DNA of 64,000 bases from contig CAZZCN010000003.1 in assembly GCA_964652975.1 (NCBI GenBank), forward strand, positions 34,764 to 98,763, read 5' to 3'. The DNA is from CAZZCN01 sp964652975. GTDB lineage: Bacteria > Bacillota > Clostridia > Saccharofermentanales > UBA5734. The notes beneath the pieces are model-generated. The model ran no database searches and was not told the origin of the DNA. It saw only the letters and a list, made by a program, of their open reading frames with translations. Below are positions 28,021 to 36,622 of this stretch, piece by piece. Position 1 is the stretch's first letter. Every line of letters begins with the position of its first letter. A program made the translations under genes and the position numbers.

Positions 28021-28105
28021 TTCAAATGAGAGGCGCAACGCTAAAACAAAAGTTTTAGCGTGTGAAAATCTGCAAGTAGCAGATTTTCTTTTGCATTTTC
28101 ATATG
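28021..28105. repeat. Multi-hairpin module, copy 1
   Basis: TTCAAATGAGAGGCGCAA (28021-28038) is identical to 56027-56044. Then come hairpins CGCTAAAAC/GTTTTAGCG (28039-28060) and GAAAATCTGC/GCAGATTTTC (28064-28088). A second TAAAAC/GTTTTA hairpin follows at 28141-28156. It lies just beyond the stop of the SH3/NlpC-like gene. Confidence 0.8.
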
Positions 28106-28168
28106 TTACTAATTCCAACTTTTCACCGACGCCATATAGATAAAACAAAAGTTTTAGCTACTGGAGTT

Positions 28169-29374
28169 TTAATACAATCTTCTAACGGAAACAACTGATG
28201 AGCGCAAGGCAGCGTCCCCATCCAAACTGACAATTCGCACCGTGGATTTTGTTTTGCGCGACATCATCACCTGTCCTTCTCCGACAACTATTCCCATCTC
28301 GGAGATAGTTCCGCTTTTTGAAGTACCGTCGCCAAAAAATATCAGGTCGCCCTGCTGAAGCAGTTCGTAATTCAGCATCTTGGTCTGCGCGTCGAATTGT
28401 ACGGTTACCGCCTTGCCCGCCTTGCTTTGAGCTACTTTGTCCCTGGGTAGTGCGACTCCGTTAATCATTGCACACACAAACGCTATGCCGTCAGATGATG
28501 CTCCATTTGCCGTGATTCCACCTTCAACATATGTTGTGTTATTAAAGGATAGGGCTGTCTCGTAGAAGTTTTTTGCACTGCTCTTTTTGATTGATTCGTC
28601 GACTTTCAGCTTGACAATGCCGCTTGCACTTATCCAACCGTAGGTTTTATCAGGCAAAACAACCCTGTAAACATTACTGCTTTGAAAATCCGAATAAAGT
28701 GTCGTACCCATAACTACTTCCATTACCAGTGAACCATTGCTTGAATGGCTCATGACTCTTTTGGATTTGGTGACTACGATTATCTTGTTTGAGTAAAGCG
28801 AGGGTTCTACACTCTCAGTGTTGGAAGTCACGTCTTTTTCGATTACATATCCCTTGGTTCCGTCAGCAGCTGTCATATTCAAAAACCCATAAGTTTTGCG
28901 GTCCGTAATTTTGATTACATCATTATATAAAAGCTGTGTCACCCTTGCGGATCTAATATCAGGAGTTATAAAAACATCAATTGTCTGCTTGCTTACAACT
29001 GCGTAATCGGCTGACTTGTATAATAAATCGGATGCTTTGTCATTGTCGTCCTTTTGTACAAACCTGCTCATTACCGCATTCAAAATCATCGGTCCTGTCC
29101 AGAAAACAAGCAGCAAAATCATTATGGTTAGGACAACAGGAATAATCCAGGCTGGTCTGCTCTTCGTACGGTATGTGTCGATATACAAGTCCTTGTCGCC
29201 TATAAATGGTATCTTGCTCTTTTTGCTATCACTTGCATCTGAGCTCTTAAAAGGATCTGTATTTACACCGCCGCCAAAAAATCCGGATATTCTGTTGTTA
29301 CGCTTGCTTTTGCGTTTAGAACCGGATTGATTGTAGATATTGTATTTTTTGCTTTTAAAGGGATTCGATTTCAA
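28169..29374 (-). CDS. Membrane-anchored SH3/NlpC-P60-like pseudoenzyme
   Basis: 401 residues from TTG 29374, which follows AGAGGCG and overlaps the acpS stop (TTGA). A basic cytosolic tail is followed by one membrane helix (about 75-97), two SH3-like domains (about 120-250) and a C-terminal NlpC/P60-like domain (about 265-401). In the active family the Cys is in DCSGFV; here the matching stretch reads SDGIAFV, and the catalytic His position reads SEMGIVVG. Both key residues are gone while the fold pattern (GVALPRDKVAQ, LQQGDLIFF) remains. It probably binds peptidoglycan or a partner without cutting. Confidence 0.8.
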   Translation of the reverse strand: MKSNPFKSKKYNIYNQSGSKRKSKRNNRISGFFGGGVNTDPFKSSDASDSKKSKIPFIGDKDLYIDTYRTKSRPAWIIPVVLTIMILLLVFWTGPMILNAVMSRFVQKDDNDKASDLLYKSADYAVVSKQTIDVFITPDIRSARVTQLLYNDVIKITDRKTYGFLNMTAADGTKGYVIEKDVTSNTESVEPSLYSNKIIVVTKSKRVMSHSSNGSLVMEVVMGTTLYSDFQSSNVYRVVLPDKTYGWISASGIVKLKVDESIKKSSAKNFYETALSFNNTTYVEGGITANGASSDGIAFVCAMINGVALPRDKVAQSKAGKAVTVQFDAQTKMLNYELLQQGDLIFFGDGTSKSGTISEMGIVVGEGQVMMSRKTKSTVRIVSLDGDAALRSSVVSVRRLY

Positions 29375-29784
29375 GTTTTCGCCTCTTTTTCGCTGATAAC
29401 ACACATGGCAACAGCAGTTTCTTCAGTGTGGGAAAGGCTTATGGAAATTTCTGCGTAATTGCTTTTTTCAAAAAATTCCTTCGTCGTTCCGTATAAAACG
29501 ATAAAGGGTGCACCATATTTTCCTTTTTGAATTTCTATCTCCTCGAAGTTTACCCCGTCTCGGCCGAATCCTGTTCCGAAAGCCTTGCTTACAGCTTCTT
29601 TTGCTGCGTATCTTCCTGCCAGCGAATCAACTCTGACAGAGCCGTCACTTCTCGTGCAGTCTTTGATCTCGGATGCCGTCCAGATTCTGGACAGATTATC
29701 CGTTCCCCGTCTTTCGAGCAATTTTGCTATTCGATCCAAAGATACGATATCAATTCCGCATTTCAAACAGGACACCCCATACAA
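29371..29784 (-). CDS. acpS: Holo-[acyl-carrier-protein] synthase
   Basis: 137 residues. Motifs CGIDIVSLDRI and RYAAKEAVSKAFGTG carry the Mg-binding Asp and Glu of AcpS; it moves phosphopantetheine from CoA to acyl carrier protein. ATG 29784 lacks a strong ribosome site; TTG at 29769 (after GGGGTG) is an alternative. Its stop overlaps the next gene start by 4 bases, so the pair is probably translationally coupled. Confidence 0.92.
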   Translation of the reverse strand: MYGVSCLKCGIDIVSLDRIAKLLERRGTDNLSRIWTASEIKDCTRSDGSVRVDSLAGRYAAKEAVSKAFGTGFGRDGVNFEEIEIQKGKYGAPFIVLYGTTKEFFEKSNYAEISISLSHTEETAVAMCVISEKEAKT

Positions 29785-29891
29785 ACTCTTAGATATTCTT
29801 CATTTCTTTTACAATGATGATTATTAATGCTATTAAACCAATTCTGTTACTATTTTACATTTTAGTTTTAGGTCATAGTTGAATTTATATT

Positions 29892-30001
29892 TTTTCATTT
29901 TGCGACAAACATTGTGCCTTCCATTTCGCCGCTCATGTTGAATTTATGTCTTTATCTTTTCATTTTGCGACAAACATTGTGCCTTTCATTTCGCCGCTCA
30001 T
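29892..30001. repeat. Duplicated 3' end of proB
   Basis: 45 bases at 29957-30001 (the end of proB including its stop) recur with one mismatch at 29892-29936, just after the gene. Flanking GTTGAATTTAT is also shared. Confidence 0.9.
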
Positions 30002-30766
30002 AATGGATTTGATTATCGAAGGATCCTGTCCGTTTGCGATAATCATATGTATTCCCGCGTCGGTTGCAATCCGTGCCGCTTCTATTTTCGTTCTCATGCC
30101 CCCGGTCCCACGGTTCGAGGATACATCGCCCGCAAATCCAATAACTTCAGGGGTTATATCCACCACTGTGTCAATCAGTTTCGCATCTGGATTTTGCTTT
30201 GGATCGCAATCGTATAGGCCTGATATGTCTGATAGCAATATTAAAAGGTCTGCCTTGATAAGCGAGGCAACCATTGCGGACAAGGTGTCATTGTCACCGA
30301 AAGTTCCGTTGTGGTAAATCTCCTTGGTGGATACTGTATCGTTTTCGTTGACTATCGGGACTATCTCCTTCTCGATAAGGCACTCGAAAGTATTGCAGAT
30401 ATTCTCCTTTGTCACACCGTCTTCAATGTCATCGCGAGTCAAAAGTATCTGGCCTACCACATAACTGTACTCTGAAAAGAATTTCGAATACAGATTCATT
30501 AGTTCACACTGGCCAACAGCCGCTACCGCCTGCTTCTCTCTGATTGTCTCAGGCTTTTTGTCAAGTCGCAGCCGTCCCATCCCGATTCCGATTGCACCCG
30601 ACGACACCAGTATCATCTCGTGACCCTGATTCATCTGATCGGATATCGCACAGCAGAGTTTCTCTATGTTCTTTAAATTTGCGCGTCCGTTATCGTAGGT
30701 AATTGAGGATGTTCCAACCTTGACAACGATTCTTTTGCATTCTTTTAATTTGCTTCGGTGAATCAT
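29960..30766 (-). CDS. proB: Glutamate 5-kinase (short form, no PUA domain)
   Basis: 268 residues: only the amino-acid-kinase domain. VVKVGTSSIT (N-terminal phosphate loop), SSGAIGIGMGRL, NENDTV and GDNDTLSAMVA are all present, as is the KXE-type end SNRGTGGMRTKIEAA. It phosphorylates glutamate in proline synthesis. E. coli ProB has an extra PUA domain of about 100 residues, which is absent here, as in many Firmicutes. ATG 30766 follows GAGGAAG. proA is not adjacent. Confidence 0.93.
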   Translation of the reverse strand: MIHRSKLKECKRIVVKVGTSSITYDNGRANLKNIEKLCCAISDQMNQGHEMILVSSGAIGIGMGRLRLDKKPETIREKQAVAAVGQCELMNLYSKFFSEYSYVVGQILLTRDDIEDGVTKENICNTFECLIEKEIVPIVNENDTVSTKEIYHNGTFGDNDTLSAMVASLIKADLLILLSDISGLYDCDPKQNPDAKLIDTVVDITPEVIGFAGDVSSNRGTGGMRTKIEAARIATDAGIHMIIANGQDPSIIKSIMSGEMKGTMFVAK

Positions 30767-31062
30767 AACTTATGCTTCCTCGCTAATAAATTCATGGTGT
30801 AAAAAGCGTGGGCTTGCCGACCGCTTTCTGCCACATTATAATATACTATACCTTATTTTGAGGATTTTTTCCATATTTTTTGGAACAGTCTACTGCAAAC
30901 TATGGTAAACCATCAACAATTTAGCTTCTGCCATCTATCTTGATCTTTCCCTGATTTAGATGCAATTGTTTGTTCAAAAACAACTTATCCTCTACTCCAC
31001 TTTATATTAGCATATCCATATGATACTACAAAAAGGCTCTGCTATAAAATCGATGCCCTCCA

Positions 31063-31152
31063 GGTCTGTTCTTACGCCGTTTTCGGTCTGCGCTAATATC
31101 TGTGTATCGTTAAGTGCATAGCTCGTTGTGGTGGTGCCGACTGTCTTGCTTG
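31063..31152 (-). pseudogene. Displaced RHS-core fragment
   Basis: About 90 bases are nearly identical to 32859-32947 inside the RHS gene (GTTCTTACGCCGTTTTCGG and onward to CTGTCTTGCTTGT). No longer part of an open frame. It lies 48 bp beyond the DUF5104-like gene, as a scrap left by recombination between RHS cores would. The rest of 30767-31200 shows nothing else. Confidence 0.85.
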
Positions 31153-31200
31153 TAAGGTAATTATATCAAGCACAGTAGCATTTTAAGTTACTCAATATAC

Positions 31201-31752
31201 TTAGTCATAATATGCTTTTATTGATGGCTCATCTGGATTATCATTAATTTGATGCCAGTTATCAGAAGTAGAAGCTATTGATTTAATTATAATTCGTAGT
31301 CCATAAATTCCTAAATCATCATTTATATCATCATAAATTAGCTGCTGATAATAAATAATATATATATCAATTTTTGTTTTAAATGTAATACTTACATCTA
31401 TGGATAAATTCTTTTTTCCATAATTATTGTGTCCACCCGTTGTAAAATAATAATCGTGTGATAAATATTCACCTTGACAGAAATTAATAACTTCTTCAAG
31501 TTTTTCATCTAAATTATCAATTTTAGAGATGGCGTTTTTTGTTAACAATTTCTTCAATGATGAAGTGTCTCGTTCAATAAAGGCTTCAGCAACATTTTTT
31601 TGGCTGACGGATGCAGCATCAGCATCTAATCCACTGTTAGTTATTTGATTTACTGTTTTTCTGAAAATCCCACATGAAGTAAGTCCAAATACCATAAAAA
31701 TAATCACCTCAACCACTAAAAATTTTTTTAACATTATTTTATAATTTTTCAT
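31201..31752 (-). CDS. DUF5104-like lipoprotein, candidate immunity or partner of the RHS protein
   Basis: 183 residues from ATG 31752, which follows GAGGGTG; longer in-frame starts would run into the RHS gene. The leader ends in LTSC, a lipobox. The body (VAEAFIERDTSSLKKLL, LDEKLEEVINFCQGEYLSHD, then beta strands) resembles DUF5104 lipoproteins of Firmicutes. It lies 25 bp after the RHS gene on the same strand, the place where RHS toxin immunity genes usually stand. Immunity is inferred only from position. Confidence 0.65.
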   Translation of the reverse strand: MKNYKIMLKKFLVVEVIIFMVFGLTSCGIFRKTVNQITNSGLDADAASVSQKNVAEAFIERDTSSLKKLLTKNAISKIDNLDEKLEEVINFCQGEYLSHDYYFTTGGHNNYGKKNLSIDVSITFKTKIDIYIIYYQQLIYDDINDDLGIYGLRIIIKSIASTSDNWHQINDNPDEPSIKAYYD

Positions 31753-31777
31753 TATATTCACCCTCATGTTCATTTGT

Positions 31778-33370
31778 TTACCATGTAAAGTAAGCGAAGC
31801 GTCTTGATGGAATAAATTTCCAATATGGATTGCCATCATATCTATCAAAAAATGCTTTCCAAAGATCCGGTTGATACCAAAAATCTATTGAGCCAGACAT
31901 AATCAAATCTAAAGCCTTTACCCGCTGTAATTTTGGATTGAATCCTGTTATCCACCAGTTTGGCGAACTCGGACTCCAGCTAAATACAGGACCTGTTCTC
32001 TTATCAAATAAATTTAATGTCATTTTCATTGCATTCCTAGTAGCACAAAGCATATGCCCAAAAAGATTATAATAATAAATTCCCACTTCTCCACCTGCGC
32101 CAAGATTAATATAATCACCTTTCCACATCCAAATCATATAGTCTATTTTTCCTACTTTGAAAGGAAATTTTAAAAATTTCATATCTGTTGCGCGGTCAAA
32201 CACCCAATCATAAAAATCATTGTATCCAAAATATTTTTGCCACGCATTTTGATTTACATGGTATATACCACGTCGGTCTTTTTCAAAACCAAATTTAGAT
32301 AGGAGTTTGTCTAATATACCTAATTGGGTTGCAATTGTAAACAACACAACTGGAATGTTAAAGGGAAATTTAAATCTTAATAATACTTGTGTAGCATCTA
32401 AAGTACTATTAATGAAATCTATTAGACTTCTACCAATTTTCTTCCAATTAGGCCAATATCCGGTTAAGTCAACTTTCATAATTGGACAATTTCCACAATA
32501 CACATATAAATTATCACCTGTCAGCTCGTCCTGTGTAACTTGCAATATGCTTGTGTCGTCCGCATTAATAAATCTTCCGGTGTTCGGGTCATAATATCGA
32601 GATTGCAGATAGTACAATTCTGTCTCGACATCATAGTAGTATCCACGGTACCTGAAAGGGTTTGCCTGACCTAATGTAGTTGCCAAGGTGCCAGTGACGG
32701 AAAGTTTCTGCCCCCATGCGCTATAGATATATTCTACCACGATTGTGCCTGTGGAATCAATAAGCCCGGTAATATCTCCCAGGATATTTGTTACATAGTA
32801 GTATTCGGTGCCGTTGTAGCGTAATGCTATCAGCTTACCGTTGCCATCGTAGCGGAAATCTGTTCTTACGCCGTTTTCGGTCTGCGCTAATATCTGTGTA
32901 CCGTTAAGTGCGTAGTCCGTTGTGATGGTGCCGACTGTCTTGCTTGTCCTTATCCCTGAATCGTTGTATTTATAGGTTGTGGTAACTCCGCTTTTGTTAA
33001 AACTCTCCAGCTGCCTGCCCATCGTCCAGGTCAGTGCGCTGCCCATGTAGCTTGACGGGTTGCCTGCTGCGTCATATGAAATGTCCTGTCCATTAAAGCT
33101 TGCAAGCTGATCTTTCCAGATTCCTGTGCTATAAGTGTACGGTAATTCACCAAGGAGGGAAGTCGGAGCTACTCCTTCGGATGTTATTATATATATCTTC
33201 TTGCTTACAATGTTTCCACCCTTGTCGTATTGCCATGTGTATGTGACATTGGCGGGTATGTTATCCTCACGAACAAGCTGGCCGGCTTCATCATAGACAT
33301 ATCTGTACAGGTCTGTTGTCAATATTATGCTCGAGGTAAAAGACAAGAATCTTTCCGCACTGAAATGCAT
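31778..33370 (-). CDS. 5'-truncated RHS-repeat protein with DUF4474-like C-terminal domain
   Basis: 530 residues. YD repeats (YVYDEAGQLVRED, YDAAGNPSSY, YDGNGKLIALRYNG) lead to the RHS core end (about 225-295: RYRGYYYDVETELYYLQSRYYDPNTGRF). The variable tip (about 305-530) contains FGYNDFYDWVFD and YMIWMWKGDYINLGAGGEVGIYY, the look of DUF4474. The RHS match begins only near residue 19; normal RHS proteins carry a signal peptide and over a thousand more residues, so the 5' part has been lost. The break lies near 33315, next to the divergent DUF1722 gene. Probably not exported in this form. Confidence 0.8.
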   Translation of the reverse strand: MHFSAERFLSFTSSIILTTDLYRYVYDEAGQLVREDNIPANVTYTWQYDKGGNIVSKKIYIITSEGVAPTSLLGELPYTYSTGIWKDQLASFNGQDISYDAAGNPSSYMGSALTWTMGRQLESFNKSGVTTTYKYNDSGIRTSKTVGTITTDYALNGTQILAQTENGVRTDFRYDGNGKLIALRYNGTEYYYVTNILGDITGLIDSTGTIVVEYIYSAWGQKLSVTGTLATTLGQANPFRYRGYYYDVETELYYLQSRYYDPNTGRFINADDTSILQVTQDELTGDNLYVYCGNCPIMKVDLTGYWPNWKKIGRSLIDFINSTLDATQVLLRFKFPFNIPVVLFTIATQLGILDKLLSKFGFEKDRRGIYHVNQNAWQKYFGYNDFYDWVFDRATDMKFLKFPFKVGKIDYMIWMWKGDYINLGAGGEVGIYYYNLFGHMLCATRNAMKMTLNLFDKRTGPVFSWSPSSPNWWITGFNPKLQRVKALDLIMSGSIDFWYQPDLWKAFFDRYDGNPYWKFIPSRRFAYFTW

Positions 33371-33374
33371 CCAA

Positions 33375-33890
33375 ATGACAGATTCTAATCTATCGCATAC
33401 GAGAATTGAAGAGGAATGGGCGCGTTACAAGTATTACGTAATGTCAAAATCCGCAGCGATTTATGTTAAAATCCGCAAAATCATGAACGAACACAACTTA
33501 AAGGTCAGTGAATATAGTAAAATCATGAGCGAACACAATTTGATGACAAGTGAATATAGTAAAATTGCTTGTAATGACAGCAAATTGATGCTTCAATCCA
33601 ATGCATACATTAATGAGCAAACCAGGGAAACTGCACTTCTATTTTATAAGCTTATCGAAAAAGCACAAAAACTCCCGGAGGACAAAGGTGCTCAAATCAA
33701 TGCAGCACAGCATGTCTGGGGATACATGAAAAAGACTTGTGCGCCAAAAGACAAAGTTCATTTCCAGACTTTGTTGTCCGATTATGATTCAGGTAAGAAG
33801 TCAATTCAGTCGGTAAAATCATTTTTATTCAGGGAAACTAACAATCAAGCGATTCTGTATTTGCAAAAATCGCATTATTTTTACTTTTAG
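33375..33890 (+). CDS. DUF1722 (YbgA-like) protein
   Basis: 171 residues, the usual size for a stand-alone YbgA. Matches include WARYKYYVMSKS at the N-terminus and HVWGYMKKTC, DYDSGKKSIQSVKSFL near the end. Function of the family is unknown; in other genomes it is linked to DNA repair genes such as photolyase or to DUF523. Residues about 40-65 hold a tandem repeat (SEYSKI then MSEHNL, repeated). The ATG at 33375 has no clear ribosome site, and the gene begins right at the RHS break point, so it may be poorly expressed. Confidence 0.7.
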   Translation: MTDSNLSHTRIEEEWARYKYYVMSKSAAIYVKIRKIMNEHNLKVSEYSKIMSEHNLMTSEYSKIACNDSKLMLQSNAYINEQTRETALLFYKLIEKAQKLPEDKGAQINAAQHVWGYMKKTCAPKDKVHFQTLLSDYDSGKKSIQSVKSFLFRETNNQAILYLQKSHYFYF

Positions 33891-34075
33891 ATTATTTATT
33901 TCAAAATGATACCAAAATCAATAAGCCTTGCGGGTGAAAATGGAAAATCCGGCCAAGGAACTGTTTCACTGTTAGAAAATTCATATAGTTAAATTATAAT
34001 GTATTTGACTTTTATTGTAGAAATGAGTATAATTTTCCCAAGGGAGGGTTAATAAATAAGAAGAAGGTGACTGAA

Positions 34076-34699
34076 ATGAAATTATATGAATTTTTAATAG
34101 AAGGTTATGGCTATAATGAACCAATTTTTGTTAATGAGATTTCCATTGGGAGTTATTCACGTCCATGGCTTTTCAAGGAACTCAAAAAACTGGTTGATAC
34201 GAATGCATTGAAACACTTTGATATCGGTATATATTATATACCGAAGAAGATGCCTTGGGGCGATTCATTTCCTGACTCTTATAAGGTTGTTGAAAGACGA
34301 TTTTTATCAGATTCAATGAAATCCTACGGTTATGTTTCAGGGTTGACACTGTTGAATAAATTAGGCCTTACTACACAAATGCCTAATATGATTGAGCTTG
34401 TAACTAATAATGAAACCACTAGGGTACGTGATATAAAAGTCGGAGGTGTTAATGTAAGAGCAAGACGAGCACGTACTAAAATAACCAAGGAAAATGTAAA
34501 AGTCCTTCAGTTTTTGGATTTAATGAATGTTATAGGCATAAAATCAATCAGTGAAGATGACAAAATTAGGCTGTACCGTTTTGTCAGAGAATCTGGAGTG
34601 ACACTTGATGATGTAACCAAGTATGCAGGATTATTTCCAGCAAAAGCAATGAAAAATATGATTGAAAGCGGGGTAGTAAATGAGATTACACGAAAATAA
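34076..34699 (+). CDS. AbiEi-like (DUF6088) type IV antitoxin-family protein, no toxin partner
   Basis: 207 residues from ATG 34076, eight bases after AAGAAGG. An N-terminal winged-helix region (FVNEISIGSYSRPWLFKELKKLV) is followed by YIPKKMPWGDSFPDSYKVVERRFL and GYVSGLTLLNKLGLTTQMP, the pattern of AbiEi/DUF6088 proteins. These act as repressor antitoxins of AbiEii nucleotidyltransferase toxins. No AbiEii gene follows; the next 190 bp hold only hairpins. Either an orphan or one that acts on a remote target. Confidence 0.7.
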   Translation: MKLYEFLIEGYGYNEPIFVNEISIGSYSRPWLFKELKKLVDTNALKHFDIGIYYIPKKMPWGDSFPDSYKVVERRFLSDSMKSYGYVSGLTLLNKLGLTTQMPNMIELVTNNETTRVRDIKVGGVNVRARRARTKITKENVKVLQFLDLMNVIGIKSISEDDKIRLYRFVRESGVTLDDVTKYAGLFPAKAMKNMIESGVVNEITRK

Positions 34700-34765
34700 G
34701 GAATTATTGATACTCGTGTTTTTGAAGTATAACAATACGTAAAAATTAAGTCCACTAATATCAAA

Positions 34766-34880
34766 GAGGTAAAATTTAAGTTTTGCCTCTATAAAAATAG
34801 ATATAAAGCTAAGGCTCTATATCTATTTTATAAATCTACTTGGATAGATTTTCTTCTGCATTTAAGAAGATTCTCTAAAT
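34766..34880. repeat. Multi-hairpin module, copy 2 (divergent)
   Basis: Three hairpins in a row between convergent genes: an AGAGG-TAAAA stem near 34766-34791, AAATAGATATA/TATATCTATTT near 34795-34830, and AAATCTA/TAGATTT near 34832-34852. The last is followed by TCTTCTGCA, as in the modules at 28 kb and 56 kb; the first matches a hairpin at 55923-55945. Confidence 0.65.
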
Positions 34881-34887
34881 CAATATC

Positions 34888-36390
34888 TTATGGCAGCATC
34901 GTTTCGCCCTGTAAATACCTATCGCATTCTCGTGCGGCGGCCCTACCCTCATTAATCGCCCAGACGACAAGACTCTGTCCTCTTCGCATGTCGCCAGCTG
35001 TGAATACACCTTTTTTACTTGTCATGTAGGTTTTTTCGTCCGCCTTGATATTGGATCTGGCATCCAGTTCGAGATTCAATGCTTTTGGCAATGTATCCTC
35101 GGGTCCCAGGAATCCCATGGCCAGGAGCACTAGTTGCGCTTTCAGTTTCTTTTCTGTACCGGGAACCGAAACAGGATTCATTCTTCCCTGTTCGTCTTTT
35201 TGCCACGAAACTTCTACAGTATTTACTGCTGTCAAATTGCCTTGTGCATCGCCATCAAATGACTTGACAGTGGTGAGATAGCATCTGGGGTCGCTTCCGT
35301 AAAGGTAGATAGCTTCTTCCTGTCCATAATCGGTCTTAAGCACCATCGGCCATTCAGGCCATGGATTGCCTGCCGTTCTCGAATCGGAAGGCATGGGCAT
35401 TATTTCAATCTGCTTAACGCTTTTGCACCCTTGTCTTATGCTTGTCCCGACGCAGTCTGTACCTGTGTCTCCTCCACCAATTACAATTACATCTTTGCCT
35501 TTAGCGGATATAGGCGTGTTGTCTGGAATCTTGCCAAGACCATCAGCTTCGTTGTCAAGTATTGTACGGGTGTTGGCGCGCAAAAAGTCCATGGCAAAAT
35601 GCACTCCGTTCAAGTTCCTTCCTTCAACCGGCAGATTACGGGGGTTTGTCGCTCCGCCACACAAAACAATTGCATCAAAGGTCTTACGTATATTTTCTAT
35701 CTTGATATCCTTGCCGATTTCAGTTTCAGTAACAAAATCCACTCCTTCTTCATGCATCAAATCAACTCGTCTATGAACTACGGATTTATCAAGCTTCATG
35801 TTAGGAATGCCATACATCAAGAGTCCGCCTATCCTGTCTTCTCTCTCATAAACAGTTACCTTGTGTCCTGCCTGGTTAAGCTGGTCTGCACACGCAAGTC
35901 CTGCAGGTCCTGATCCCACAACAGCGACTCTTTTGCCTGTTCTTACTGCCGGTGGCGATGCCTTCATCCACCCTTCCTTCCAGGCCTTGTCAATAATATG
36001 GCACTCGTTGTTCTTAATCGTTACCTGCGGATCGTTGATACCCACTGTGCATGATCCCTCACAAGGTGCGGGGCAGACTCTGCCGGTGAATTCAGGGAAA
36101 TTATTGGTTTTCCTTAAACGTTGCAGAGCTTCTTTCCAAAGACCCTTGTACATCAAGTCGTTCCATTCGGGAATGAGGTTGTTTATCGGGCATCCGGCGG
36201 CCGCACCCTTAATAAGAGTTCCTGTATGGCAGAACGGAATCCCGCAGTCCATGCATCTCGCACCCTGAATCTGCTGTTTTTCGTCGGTGTTGTGAGTGTG
36301 GAATTCATCCCAGTCACAAATTCTGTCCTTCGGTTTGCGATCCTTTGGTGTTTTTCTTTTATATTCCATAAAGCCGGTGGGCTTACCCAT
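34888..36390 (-). CDS. gltD: Glutamate synthase small subunit
   Basis: 500 residues. Cysteine clusters CMDCGIPFC and CPAPCEGSC for [4Fe-4S] centres, FAD motif GSGPAGLACADQL, NADPH motif GGGDTGTDCVG and C-terminal TAGDMRRGQSLVVWAI. It takes electrons from NAD(P)H to the large subunit. Downstream of gltB with a 232 bp gap that holds large hairpins, so co-transcription with differential output is possible. ATG with GGAGG. Confidence 0.95.
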   Translation of the reverse strand: MGKPTGFMEYKRKTPKDRKPKDRICDWDEFHTHNTDEKQQIQGARCMDCGIPFCHTGTLIKGAAAGCPINNLIPEWNDLMYKGLWKEALQRLRKTNNFPEFTGRVCPAPCEGSCTVGINDPQVTIKNNECHIIDKAWKEGWMKASPPAVRTGKRVAVVGSGPAGLACADQLNQAGHKVTVYEREDRIGGLLMYGIPNMKLDKSVVHRRVDLMHEEGVDFVTETEIGKDIKIENIRKTFDAIVLCGGATNPRNLPVEGRNLNGVHFAMDFLRANTRTILDNEADGLGKIPDNTPISAKGKDVIVIGGGDTGTDCVGTSIRQGCKSVKQIEIMPMPSDSRTAGNPWPEWPMVLKTDYGQEEAIYLYGSDPRCYLTTVKSFDGDAQGNLTAVNTVEVSWQKDEQGRMNPVSVPGTEKKLKAQLVLLAMGFLGPEDTLPKALNLELDARSNIKADEKTYMTSKKGVFTAGDMRRGQSLVVWAINEGRAAARECDRYLQGETMLP

Positions 36391-36518
36391 AATAAATCCT
36401 CCTTATAGTAGTTTTGCTAATTAGTATATTTTTCAAATATAAGATGGTAAACAAAACTTTCACTTAAAATAATAAAATACAAATTAGTAATTGCGGTTTG
36501 GTGCCTGTAAGCTAGTAT

Positions 36519-36606
36519 GAAAAATCATGTGAAACCAAAGGTTTCTGACACCTTCTAATGGTGTCAAATGATTTTTCCTAGGGTGAAAAAATTAATTTTT
36601 TCACCC
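36519..36606. repeat. Predicted three-way junction element, copy 2, plus 26 bp palindrome
   Basis: Outer stem GAAAAATCAT (36519-36528) with ATGATTTTTC (36568-36577), perfect 10 bp, holds GAAACC/GGTTTC (36531-36545) and GACACC/GGTGTC (36547-36565). Three bases later a perfect 26 bp palindrome with arms GGGTGAAAAAATT spans 36581-36606. The whole lies between gltB and gltD. Confidence 0.85.
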
Positions 36607-36622
36607 TGTTCACCCGATCCTC

